A DNA stretch of 38,871 nt, from positions 6,236 to 45,106 of the forward strand of contig JAHEHF010000018.1 of NCBI GenBank assembly GCA_024644745.1, in the 5' to 3' direction. How positions within the stretch are numbered: position 1 is the stretch's first letter; the number at the start of each line of letters is the position of its first letter. Origin of the DNA: Flavobacteriaceae bacterium. Lineage in GTDB: Bacteria > Bacteroidota > Bacteroidia > Flavobacteriales > Flavobacteriaceae. Below the pieces are notes generated by a model. It ran no database searches and was not told the DNA's origin. It saw only the letters and a list, made by a program, of their open reading frames with translations. Made by a program: the position numbers and the translations under genes. Positions 15,901-24,136 of the stretch are shown here, piece by piece.

Positions 15901-16746
15901 ATGATAAAAATGAAAACCATTCTCAGACTTTTTTTGGCCATATTTCTTTCTTTTGTTCTGCACAATTGCAATTCGAACACAAAATCAGGGAATAAGGAAA
16001 CAGAACAGCGTAAGAAGGTCGAAATGATCACGGATCATGGCACCATGATTATAGCGCTTTACAATGAAACTCCCCTGCATAGGGATAACTTCCTCAAACT
16101 GGCCAGGGAAGGCGTTTATGACAGTTTGCTTTTTCATCGTGTGATCGAAAAATTCATGATACAGGGCGGAGACCCTGACAGCAAAAATGCCCGGCCGGGC
16201 GATACACTCGGTAATGGGGATCTTGATTACAGGGTGGATGCTGAATTTAATTCAAACCTGTTCCATAAAAAAGGCGTATTGGCTGCTGCCAGAGACCGCA
16301 ACCCTGAAAGGGCCTCAAGCAGTGTACAATTTTATATCGTACAGGGAGAAGTTTTGAACGACAGCTTGTTGGATCGTGCCGAAAACAGGATCAATTCCTG
16401 GCTGGGGGCACATTATTTTAAAAAAGATCCTGCAAACAAGGCCCTCGTTGATTCCTTGCAGAAAGCAGCTGATGAAAATAACATGGAAAAATTTAGAAGG
16501 TACAATGACAGTATCAATCGTTTGTCAGGCACCTATGAGAATTTTGAAACCTATACCATACCCGAATCACACAGACAAGTATACCGATCAATAGGTGGCA
16601 CACCGCATCTCGACCAGAATTATACTGTTTATGGTGAAGTTGTTCAGGGTATGGAGGTCATCGATTCTATTGCCAGAGTGCAAACAGATGCCCTCGACAG
16701 ACCCATATCAGATGTTCGGATAAAAACGATCAGGGTATTGGATTAG
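15901..16746 (+). CDS. Lipoprotein cyclophilin-type peptidyl-prolyl isomerase
   Basis: Cis-trans proline isomerase likely acting in the periplasm or at the outer membrane. The N-terminus (M-K-T-I-L-R-L-F-L-A-I-F-L-S-F-V-L then H-N-C) is a lipoprotein leader with an unusual asparagine before the cysteine. The core shows the cyclophilin motifs FHRVIEKFMIQGGDPDS, V-L-A-A-A-R-D-R-N-P-E-R-A-S-S-S-V-Q-F-Y-I and Y-G-E-V-V-Q-G-M-E-V-I-D-S-I-A. About 65 mostly helical, charged residues (about 157-222) are inserted between the two halves of the fold, making 281 aa instead of about 170. A second ATG at 15910 is equally possible. It converges on the aminotransferase gene with a 21-base gap. Confidence 0.92.
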   Translation: MIKMKTILRLFLAIFLSFVLHNCNSNTKSGNKETEQRKKVEMITDHGTMIIALYNETPLHRDNFLKLAREGVYDSLLFHRVIEKFMIQGGDPDSKNARPGDTLGNGDLDYRVDAEFNSNLFHKKGVLAAARDRNPERASSSVQFYIVQGEVLNDSLLDRAENRINSWLGAHYFKKDPANKALVDSLQKAADENNMEKFRRYNDSINRLSGTYENFETYTIPESHRQVYRSIGGTPHLDQNYTVYGEVVQGMEVIDSIARVQTDALDRPISDVRIKTIRVLD

Positions 16747-16767
16747 ACCAAGCCTTTCGTCTGAATC

Positions 16768-17994
16768 TTATAATGACTTTTTTAATCCTTCTATCAGTTG
16801 ATCAATGTCATCCATACTTGTATAATGCAAAAAGGAAATGCGCAAGACGCCAGGTTCTTTTTTGATATCCATATCCATGAGTGGCCGAACCGCGTAAAAA
16901 TGGCCCATGCCCAGCATCAATTTATGTTCGGTCAGGCTTGCATAAACTTTTTTTAGGCTCTTTTGAAGTGGAATTAAGGATATGATTGGTGCCCTGTTTT
17001 CCGTGTTTTCCGCTCCGACGATACGAATATCATTCCTGGTTCTTAAAAAAATGAGCAAACGCTCGAGTAATGCCTGTTCATGTTCGCGAAATAATTTATT
17101 CAAGGCCGTGTTTCTTAAGGCGGGTCCTGCTTTTTTGTCAAAATGATGTTCATAAACTGCATCAAAATAATCGAGGATGCCACTGGAGGCCGCAATCTGG
17201 GCATGGTCAGGTCCGGCAGGTGTCAACATGCTCCTGCTGATTCCTTCTTTGAAAAAATGAGATTGATTCTCCATCTTTGAGATCAGTGTTTTATTGACAT
17301 ACATCAATCCCAGGTGCGGACCAAACGTTTTATACAATGAGAAAAGATATATATCTGCACCAAGGTCTTTCAGATCAGGAAATCCATGAGGGGCCCATCC
17401 AACACCATCCACAACAGACAGGGCTCCATTCTTATGAGCCATCAGGCTGATCTCTTTTACAGGATTGATGTCACCAATGATGTTCGAACAATGAGGAAAA
17501 GCAACCATTTTTGTTCTGTTAGAAAATAATTGCTTGAGCTCATTCAGGTCCAGAAGTCCTGTTTCCCGATGCACATGCCATTCCACAATTTTAATGCCCC
17601 TGTCAGCCAATCTTCTCCAGGCACCGGCATTGGCTTCATGGTCCTGACAGGAAACGATAATTTCATCACCATTTTCCCACATGGGACGCATGGCGTTTGC
17701 CAATACATAAATATTCTGAGTGGTTGAAGGGCCAAAATGGATCTCTGATGCCTCGACATTCAGGTAAGCAGCCATCCTTTGATAAGAATCTTCCATCAGG
17801 CTGCCCGCACGCATGGAAGCTGGATAGGGATAGTTGACCTGCACCTTGTTTTTCATATAAAAACTGGTCAACCGATCAATGACCTGCTGGCAGGGATAGG
17901 ACCCGCCGGCATTCTCAAAAAAAGCCCAGCCTTGCAAGGAGTCCTCAGAAAAAGCCGGGAAATGCGAGCGCACAAATTTTAAATCAAGTTTCAT
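16768..17994 (-). CDS. Class V aminotransferase, cysteine-desulfurase-like (VC1184 subfamily)
   Basis: PLP-dependent enzyme. The Schiff-base lysine is Lys222 in SLYKTFGPHLG, and the aspartate that contacts the pyridine nitrogen is in VVDGVGWAPHG (Asp196). The opening FFENAGGSYPCQQVIDRL, the R-A-G-S motif and FGPSTTQNIYVLAN are typical of the VC1184 branch (TIGR01976), which differs from true IscS/SufS. No Fe-S cluster genes are adjacent, so a housekeeping sulfur-donor role is not indicated; amino-acid or amine lyase activity is equally possible. Length is 408 aa. A TATATTTA element lies 93 bases upstream (18087-18094). Confidence 0.88.
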   Translation of the reverse strand: MKLDLKFVRSHFPAFSEDSLQGWAFFENAGGSYPCQQVIDRLTSFYMKNKVQVNYPYPASMRAGSLMEDSYQRMAAYLNVEASEIHFGPSTTQNIYVLANAMRPMWENGDEIIVSCQDHEANAGAWRRLADRGIKIVEWHVHRETGLLDLNELKQLFSNRTKMVAFPHCSNIIGDINPVKEISLMAHKNGALSVVDGVGWAPHGFPDLKDLGADIYLFSLYKTFGPHLGLMYVNKTLISKMENQSHFFKEGISRSMLTPAGPDHAQIAASSGILDYFDAVYEHHFDKKAGPALRNTALNKLFREHEQALLERLLIFLRTRNDIRIVGAENTENRAPIISLIPLQKSLKKVYASLTEHKLMLGMGHFYAVRPLMDMDIKKEPGVLRISFLHYTSMDDIDQLIEGLKKSL

Positions 17995-18347
17995 ATTTGT
18001 TTCCTTTGTTGAAAGAAGCAGATGCAGATAGGTCTCTAATTAGCAATACTATTTCATGACCAAATGCTCTTTTAAATTGCCAAGTCTAAATATAACCAAA
18101 AAGAATTGTTTGACCTTGAGGCCAGGATAAATCACTTCCTCGATTTTGTTAAGGGGACTTGTCGCAGAGGTGATAATTTTTTATTGAGTTCAATTTTTTC
18201 ATTGGATTAAGAGAAAAGTTAAAAAATAGATTTAATTTAGGAAGGTCACTTTATGGCATTTTAGCTAAAATGTTACCACATGGATGTTTATCAGTGTTGC
18301 CCCGATAGTGATTCATCAAATTTTTATGGAACCAAACCACTCCTTAA
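17995..18347. other. Divergent intergenic region without a gene
   Basis: About 350 A+T-rich bases between the aminotransferase (minus) and the arylsulfotransferase-like gene (plus). It holds a minus-strand TATATTTA -7-like element (18087-18094). I see no promoter match for the plus-strand gene. No open frame with protein-like character and no repeat was noted. Confidence 0.5.
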
Positions 18348-19907
18348 ATGAAAAATATCAAATTTCAATACCCCTTTTTATCGACAGTAATCCTTTTTTT
18401 AATTCTTTACCCGCTTGTAATTTCAGCCCAGGACACAGTGAAAAAGGAACGCAACGAATTGGGCCTTTACGTCCCAAGAGGGCTTAAAAAGGTTTCAGAC
18501 GGACTTGAACCCGGTTACATCATGTTTTGCCCTCCAAATTCTGCCTCGGTATATCTCATCAACAGGAAAGGAGAGGTGGTTCATGAGTGGAAAGGAAATT
18601 ATGAAACTTTAAGTGCCTACCTCAATGATGACGGTTCTGTGATGCTTATGGCAGCAGACCCAGATTTTCCGGTATTTTCAGCAGGCGGTGAGGCAGGCAG
18701 ATTACAGAAGATCAGCTGGGACAGTAAGATGTTATGGGATTATGAATACGCCAATGAGGCCCATCATACCCACCATGACCTGGCCGTAATGCCCAATGGC
18801 AATGTTTTGGCCATCGCATGGGAAGCGCGATCAGCAGAGGAGGTGCTGGAGGCGGGAAGAAAGCCTGAGCTGATTCCAAAGGCCGGTTTGTGGACCTCTA
18901 CCATCGTTGAGATCCAGCCTCTTGACAAATTTCACGGAAAGGTGATTTGGAAATGGCGTATTTGGGATCATTTGATTCAGGACTTCGATCCTCAAAAAAA
19001 GAATTATGGAGACGTTGCCTTGCATCCTGAACTATTGGATTTCAATGTTGGGAAGAAATTGCCCGATCCTATTTCTCAGGACAGCCTTGATGTGCTGCAT
19101 GCCATGAAAAGAACAAGAAGAAACAGAACAATCGATAACGGAGGGTCGGATGTTTATCATTTGAATGCCATAAATTATAATGAGGATCTGGATCAAATTG
19201 CATTTAGTTCACCTTTTTTGAACGAGGTGTTCATTGTTGATCACAGTACCTCCACAGAAGAGGCGGCCGGCCACAGCGGAGGTCGCTGGGGAAAAGGAGG
19301 TGATTTTTTATATCGGTGGGGAAATCCTCAAAATTACCGGCAGGGAGATTCACTGGATCAGCAGTCTTATTTCCAGCACGATATCCGATGGATCAGAAAA
19401 GGGCATCAGGGCGAAGGAAGCCTGACCTTTTTTAACAACAATATTTCGGGAAGAAAGGACAGCCTCAATTACTCTGCCGTCTTTCAGATAAGACCGCCGA
19501 CAGATGACAAGGGAAATTACCTTATAATGGATAACATGCGTTTCGGACCCCGGGAACCTGACTGGAAATATATGGCCAAAGACACCCTTTCTTTTTACGG
19601 TTCTTTTGTTTCCGGGGCACAAAGGATGCAGAATGGAAATACATTTATTAATGAAGGCCCAAGGGGAAGATTTTTTGAGGTCACTTCAGATGGGGAGATC
19701 GTTTGGGAATACCTGAATCCATACAGGGGCAACATCCACCATACCGATGGCCAGCCAAGGTCATCAAAAGGCCCTGCTTACATGAATTTTCGATCCAATT
19801 TCATTCCTGCGGATCACCCCGCTTTCAAAGGCAAAAAACTGACCCCTTTAGACCCGCAACCCGAAATCTTTACCTTGCCACCTAAAGAGAAGGAAAAAAA
19901 AGAATAA
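18348..19907 (+). CDS. Secreted arylsulfotransferase-like protein
   Basis: 519-residue exported protein (leader FLSTVILFLILYPLVISAQ) with a beta-propeller of the ASST family. Recognisable pieces are GYIMFCPPNSASVYLINRKG, V-V-H-E-W, the histidine-rich A-H-H-T-H-H-D-L-A-V-M-P-N-G-N-V-L, G-G-D-F-L-Y-R-W-G-N-P and the C-terminal E-I-V-W-E-Y-L-N-P-Y. Bacterial arylsulfate sulfotransferases move sulfate between phenolic compounds in the periplasm through a histidine. I cannot confirm the exact catalytic histidines, and many propellers with these repeats have no proven activity. The tail is strongly lysine-glutamate rich (EKEKKE). It converges on the dioxygenase-like gene. Confidence 0.82.
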   Translation: MKNIKFQYPFLSTVILFLILYPLVISAQDTVKKERNELGLYVPRGLKKVSDGLEPGYIMFCPPNSASVYLINRKGEVVHEWKGNYETLSAYLNDDGSVMLMAADPDFPVFSAGGEAGRLQKISWDSKMLWDYEYANEAHHTHHDLAVMPNGNVLAIAWEARSAEEVLEAGRKPELIPKAGLWTSTIVEIQPLDKFHGKVIWKWRIWDHLIQDFDPQKKNYGDVALHPELLDFNVGKKLPDPISQDSLDVLHAMKRTRRNRTIDNGGSDVYHLNAINYNEDLDQIAFSSPFLNEVFIVDHSTSTEEAAGHSGGRWGKGGDFLYRWGNPQNYRQGDSLDQQSYFQHDIRWIRKGHQGEGSLTFFNNNISGRKDSLNYSAVFQIRPPTDDKGNYLIMDNMRFGPREPDWKYMAKDTLSFYGSFVSGAQRMQNGNTFINEGPRGRFFEVTSDGEIVWEYLNPYRGNIHHTDGQPRSSKGPAYMNFRSNFIPADHPAFKGKKLTPLDPQPEIFTLPPKEKEKKE

Positions 19908-19962
19908 ACCGGTTTGGAGACCAGGAAGAAGTTCAGTTTAGATTTTTTATGGCAGACTCAGT

Positions 19963-20853
19963 TCAGGACTCCTTGTATTTTAAAAACTTTTCTCCGGAAA
20001 CACTTTTACTGGGAAGGCTGATGACCGCTTTGGTACCTCCTTTCTCAAGAAGTTCAAAACTTACCTTGGGATATCCCACTCCCCCTTCGAAGGTATTGTT
20101 TCCGACATAACGCAATCCTTCAAGAAGGTGGCCGTTTCTTTTCAGGAGCAACAGGTCATCACTTTTGATGAATTCAATGTTGCTTTCATCTTCCATTTTG
20201 TAGAGCCCGGTAATTCTGTCGTATACCTTGCTGTCAAGCGGGAACTCTTTACTCATCACAATATCGAAGGTTACTTCGCTTTCACCCTTGTCGTTTTTAA
20301 TAATTTCGAGCGTTCTGTTGATGGCTCTTGGAGATGAAGCCCAGGTGTCATTATCGATGTACTGGTCTCCTTTAAAATAAATTTGCGTGATCAGATCCTG
20401 TTGATCCGGCACTGAAACACGCATGTGAATATGCGCCGGTCGCCATGAATTTTCGTTATCGGGGTTGGCTTTGTAAGGAACCGGTACGATGGTCTTGAAA
20501 TTGTATGCACCATTTTTATCTGTCTTTACAGCTCCCCTGAACAAATAATCATCAGAAGCATTGTCATAATATTCTTTTTCATCGCATTGCCAGATTTCCA
20601 CCAGTGCGTTATCTAAGGGTGTTTCGCCATTTTCACTGAAAACTTTACCAGATAAATTCATTGGAATGCCGGTGGATCCGGGTGAAATGATATTATTTCT
20701 CATGGGTGCTCCGGGTCTGTAAAAGGGGCCCAGTATGTCTGTAGTAGTTGGCGAATCTCCAACAAAATTAATACCATTCCAGTGTATTCCGCCAAAGGCA
20801 CTTACACTAAAGGCCATGAGGGAAGATTTTTTGATAAAGTTTCTTCTTTGCAT
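19963..20853 (-). CDS. Exported intradiol ring-cleavage dioxygenase-like protein
   Basis: The catalytic-domain motifs match protocatechuate 3,4-dioxygenase: D-I-L-G-P-F-Y-R-P-G-A-P, A-L-V-E-I-W-Q-C, and the Fe(III) ligands Tyr95 or Tyr96, Tyr127 (PVPYKANP), His141 and His143 (WRPAHIH). All four ligand positions are kept, so it may open catechol-type rings with O2. The start MQRRNFIKKSS with a following hydrophobic run is a twin-arginine leader, fitting a metalloenzyme exported folded. After residue about 210 it carries an extra 85-residue beta-rich domain not found in the soluble enzymes. Substrate unknown. The arylsulfotransferase-like protein converging on it also acts on phenolics in its family, which may or may not be related. 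Confidence 0.87.
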   Translation of the reverse strand: MQRRNFIKKSSLMAFSVSAFGGIHWNGINFVGDSPTTTDILGPFYRPGAPMRNNIISPGSTGIPMNLSGKVFSENGETPLDNALVEIWQCDEKEYYDNASDDYLFRGAVKTDKNGAYNFKTIVPVPYKANPDNENSWRPAHIHMRVSVPDQQDLITQIYFKGDQYIDNDTWASSPRAINRTLEIIKNDKGESEVTFDIVMSKEFPLDSKVYDRITGLYKMEDESNIEFIKSDDLLLLKRNGHLLEGLRYVGNNTFEGGVGYPKVSFELLEKGGTKAVISLPSKSVSGEKFLKYKES

Positions 20854-21147
20854 CTTATTTGATTTTATTCGTTATTTTTTGGAATATTTCGTTTTTCAAT
20901 TTAGGTCATTTAGGTTTAATTCATCAATTTTCTGGATGAAACACAAAGATTAATTTGCAGAGATACCTTTATTCTTATCGAGTGATATTGGATCAAGGCT
21001 CAAATGATGGCCAAAAGATGATCGTATTCCTTTGGCCTCTTGCTGATCGCTGTTTATAGGGAGTAAAGGGCTTGAAAAACATTTCGGCTGTATTGATTTA
21101 TATGATTATCTTGTGAATCGGCAAAAAAAGGAATGCCATGATTTCGT
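20854..21147. other. Divergent intergenic region
   Basis: About 290 A+T-rich bases between two exported-protein genes. TATCTTG at 21107-21113 upstream of the FG-GAP gene resembles promoter-like elements elsewhere in the window but has no spaced TTG. Nothing else was seen. Confidence 0.4.
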
Positions 21148-22716
21148 ATGACTTTAAGATTTAAAATAACTTTATTGCTTTTAACGGGAATGGTTTTATG
21201 GTCTTGTGATCAGCGCGAGGAAAGGGTTGTTCGGCCAAAATTAGAGGCAGAAGACGCACTTTGGGTTGATGAAACGAGCACTTATCTTCCACCTACCCAC
21301 GAATGGACCAACAGGGTTGAAGTAGCTGATATTAACGGAGACAAAATGCTTGACCTGCTCTTTGCCAACGGGGGAAACTATTCTGAACCAGGGGCATTGG
21401 AAGCAAGTCGTGTTTTTATCAATCAGGGGCCGGATCAAAAGTTCAAGGAAATAACCGACGAGGTATTCGGGAACAGAAAGTTTATTTCCAGGGTCATTAA
21501 GGTCAGGGACGTCAATCAGGATGCAATCCCTGACATTATTGTAGGAACAACTTATCAAAATCAAAGTGAACTGTATTTGGGCCTTGGCGAAGGAAAATTT
21601 GAAAATGTCACTGTCTCCGGGCTACCCCGTATAAAGGCCAGCATTGGGGATCTCGAGCTGGGAGATGTTGACGGTGATGGTGATCTCGACATGGTGCTTT
21701 CAGATTGGGGTCCGGGCTCCAACATGAACAATTCAGGCGGCAGGACCATGCTTTGGTTGAATGATGGCAAGGGGACTTTTTCAGATGTGACAAACGATCA
21801 GATGCCGGAGCTGCTGATCCAGTTTTCATGGGATCTGGAACTCATTGATTTTGACAATGACTTTGATCTGGATATTGCGATTTCATGCAAGCGATGTCCA
21901 ACGAGCAGGATCTTCGTTAATGACGGTCAGGGCCATTTCAAGGATAAAAGACTCCTCCCGGCTTATACCAATAATTATGATCTGGAGGCCATGGATGTTG
22001 ACGGAGACGGATTTCTGGATATGGTCACGGTTAATGACGGGGAAATTGTTTCAGGGGAATCCAGTTCAAGGCGGGAACACCTGTTTTTGAATAAAAACGG
22101 GGAACGTTTTACGGATGCTACATGGGACCACTGGCCCGATTCTGAAAATATCGGGAAAGACGACAACAATATCGTATTTCTGGACTACGATTCAGACAGG
22201 GACCCTGATTTTCTGATTAGCTCCCTGACAGGAGAAGACCGTTTATTGATCAATGACGGGACTGGCAAATTTAAACTGCTGCAACCTGCTCTGAAGGGTG
22301 CACCCAGCCCCCTTACCCTTTCCATAGTTTTGGGAGATATCAATAATGATAAAAAATTGGATATCATCATGGGGCAGGGAGAAGGCGAGGAAGGGATCGA
22401 GGAAAGAATTTTTATGGGCCGGGGCATAGACCCGGATTCTGCTCCTCCCGTTATTTCACATTATGAGGTGTCAGATAATAAAGAAAATGGAATGGTCACC
22501 GTACGCGCAAGGATCCATGACAATAAAAGTCCGAATATGCCTCAGGACTGGACCTCAGTGGAACTAGGGTTTGAAAATAGTGAAGACGCTGTTTCAATGA
22601 CATGGTACGGTGAGAATCTTTGGTATGCCACCCTCCCCAATAAGCAAGGTGAAGGTAAGATGCGTATATGCGCCACCGACTATTCAGGAAATCAGGCATG
22701 TCATCAAATTAAATAA
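21148..22716 (+). CDS. FG-GAP/VCBS repeat lipoprotein
   Basis: Lipoprotein (leader L-L-L-L-T-G-M-V-L-W-S-C) with a seven-bladed propeller expected. Calcium-binding loops of the form D-x-D/N-x-D-x-x-x-D recur: DINGDKMLD, DVNQDAIPD, DVDGDGDLD, DFDNDFDLD, DVDGDGFLD, DYDSDRDPD and DINNDKKLD. Such proteins often bind ligands or partners at the cell surface rather than act as enzymes. A last 80-residue beta-sandwich-like region follows the propeller. The gene converges on the cytochrome/DUF1501 operon with only a 10-base gap, so it is on the other strand but may share its role. Family assignment is firm; the ligand is unknown. Confidence 0.9.
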   Translation: MTLRFKITLLLLTGMVLWSCDQREERVVRPKLEAEDALWVDETSTYLPPTHEWTNRVEVADINGDKMLDLLFANGGNYSEPGALEASRVFINQGPDQKFKEITDEVFGNRKFISRVIKVRDVNQDAIPDIIVGTTYQNQSELYLGLGEGKFENVTVSGLPRIKASIGDLELGDVDGDGDLDMVLSDWGPGSNMNNSGGRTMLWLNDGKGTFSDVTNDQMPELLIQFSWDLELIDFDNDFDLDIAISCKRCPTSRIFVNDGQGHFKDKRLLPAYTNNYDLEAMDVDGDGFLDMVTVNDGEIVSGESSSRREHLFLNKNGERFTDATWDHWPDSENIGKDDNNIVFLDYDSDRDPDFLISSLTGEDRLLINDGTGKFKLLQPALKGAPSPLTLSIVLGDINNDKKLDIIMGQGEGEEGIEERIFMGRGIDPDSAPPVISHYEVSDNKENGMVTVRARIHDNKSPNMPQDWTSVELGFENSEDAVSMTWYGENLWYATLPNKQGEGKMRICATDYSGNQACHQIK

Positions 22717-22726
22717 TGAGCATCAT

Positions 22727-24136
22727 TTATCGGGTGGCTTCCTGCTCAAAAACAGACTTGGCCTCCTCGACTTTTTCAAATTTGAATTCAGTGATTATTT
22801 CAACGTCGGCAAAAGTCTTTTTCAGATCAGCAATTTCTTCAGCTGGTATTTCCGTATTTGTCAGATAGATTCTCGACAATCCTGACTTTTCCAGTAATTT
22901 CTGAACGGATTCCGATGTAAATCTGGTTTGGTTTAAATTTACCATTTCCAGATGTGGTTTGGCAACCAGGAACGGGACAATCCTTCCGGTGATCGGATTG
23001 CTGCTCAGATCTGCCCTTGTCAGGTGGGGAAGGTCTGCAATCTTTTCAATCATGTCGTCCGACAGGTTACAGGCCCTGATTTTCAGAAAGGTAATTTGAC
23101 CTGAGACGCGATTCAACGCATTGATCTGTTCTTTTTGAATTGTATCTCCTGTATATTCAACATCAAGTAAAAGATTGTTCGACCCGAGATAGGATACTTT
23201 AAAATTCTTGGAGCGTAAGTCTTCCAAAATTAAGGCATCCAAACTGTCAACTTTTACCTTTTCATAATAGGACCGTGGGCTAAAATCCAATTCGTAATCA
23301 CGTTTGAGAAGTGCGATCAACTCTTCTGACATCTTTTCTGAATTAAAAGTGGCCAGGCTGTCTGCCCCGTTGTCGATCCAGTAACGGATAATCTGTGTAT
23401 CGGTATAACCGATCCCGGGGCCCCTTGGCGGCATCACTTTTTCATGATTTTTGGGTAAACTGATTCTTTGAAACAATTCACTCAGATCAGGATTGCCGGC
23501 AAGAACAGGAATGTCGTGATTTCCCTCCCTGAAAAGATCTTTGTAGGTCTCCAGTTTCAAGCCACCTTTTTTATTTTCAGCACTGTGGCATTCAAGGCAC
23601 TTGCTCTGAATTAAAGGATGGATCAGGTCCTGATATATCACAAGGGAATCCGGATCCTTTTTACGTATTTGATCTAAAAAAGCATTGGGATCATCGTGCA
23701 GGAAGGAAGGACCGTATTCAACCAGATAATTTGAACCATGCGTAAGATTGCCTCCATAATGTCCGGTCAAAGCAATCAGCAACAGCGCCAGGGAAGAAGC
23801 GGCGAGTTTCAACCTGTACTTTGAGGCCGGGGCTTTGACCTGGTAGATGATGACCAGTAACATGACAGCCAGGGTCGCTAATCCTAATTGCTTATGATTA
23901 TTGAGCGGTTCGATGCCATAATCTTCACTAAATGACAGCAACCAGCCCGTCACAGCGGAAATCAAACCTGCAAGAAGGCCAAGGCTGTACGCAAGGACCA
24001 CGACTTTTCTTGAAGGAACCAGCTTATGAAACCCAAAGCGAAAGAGCAATTCGAAGCAATAGCCCAGTATAAAAATGCCGATAGGCAAATGAACCACCAG
24101 GGGATGAAACCGGCCTATAAAAATTTCCCAGTTCAT
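22727..24136 (-). CDS. DUF2231 membrane protein with c-type haem site and leucine-rich repeats
   Basis: Three parts are visible. Residues 1-130 carry four membrane helices with the DUF2231-type opening G-R-F-H-P-L-V-V-H-L-P-I-G. A planctomycete-type cytochrome c domain follows (Cys180-x-x-Cys183-His184 in CLECHSAENKKGG), with a probable methionine ligand in K-V-M-P-P-R-G-P-G and the YWIDNGAD segment. The last 140 residues are leucine-rich-repeat-like (I-A-D-L-P-H-L-T-R-A-D-L-S-S-N-P-I-T-G). It would pass electrons to or from the membrane, with the repeats as a docking surface. Its ATG overlaps the TGA of the DUF1501 gene by one base, so it is the last gene of a tightly coupled operon. Confidence 0.87.
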   Translation of the reverse strand: MNWEIFIGRFHPLVVHLPIGIFILGYCFELLFRFGFHKLVPSRKVVVLAYSLGLLAGLISAVTGWLLSFSEDYGIEPLNNHKQLGLATLAVMLLVIIYQVKAPASKYRLKLAASSLALLLIALTGHYGGNLTHGSNYLVEYGPSFLHDDPNAFLDQIRKKDPDSLVIYQDLIHPLIQSKCLECHSAENKKGGLKLETYKDLFREGNHDIPVLAGNPDLSELFQRISLPKNHEKVMPPRGPGIGYTDTQIIRYWIDNGADSLATFNSEKMSEELIALLKRDYELDFSPRSYYEKVKVDSLDALILEDLRSKNFKVSYLGSNNLLLDVEYTGDTIQKEQINALNRVSGQITFLKIRACNLSDDMIEKIADLPHLTRADLSSNPITGRIVPFLVAKPHLEMVNLNQTRFTSESVQKLLEKSGLSRIYLTNTEIPAEEIADLKKTFADVEIITEFKFEKVEEAKSVFEQEATR

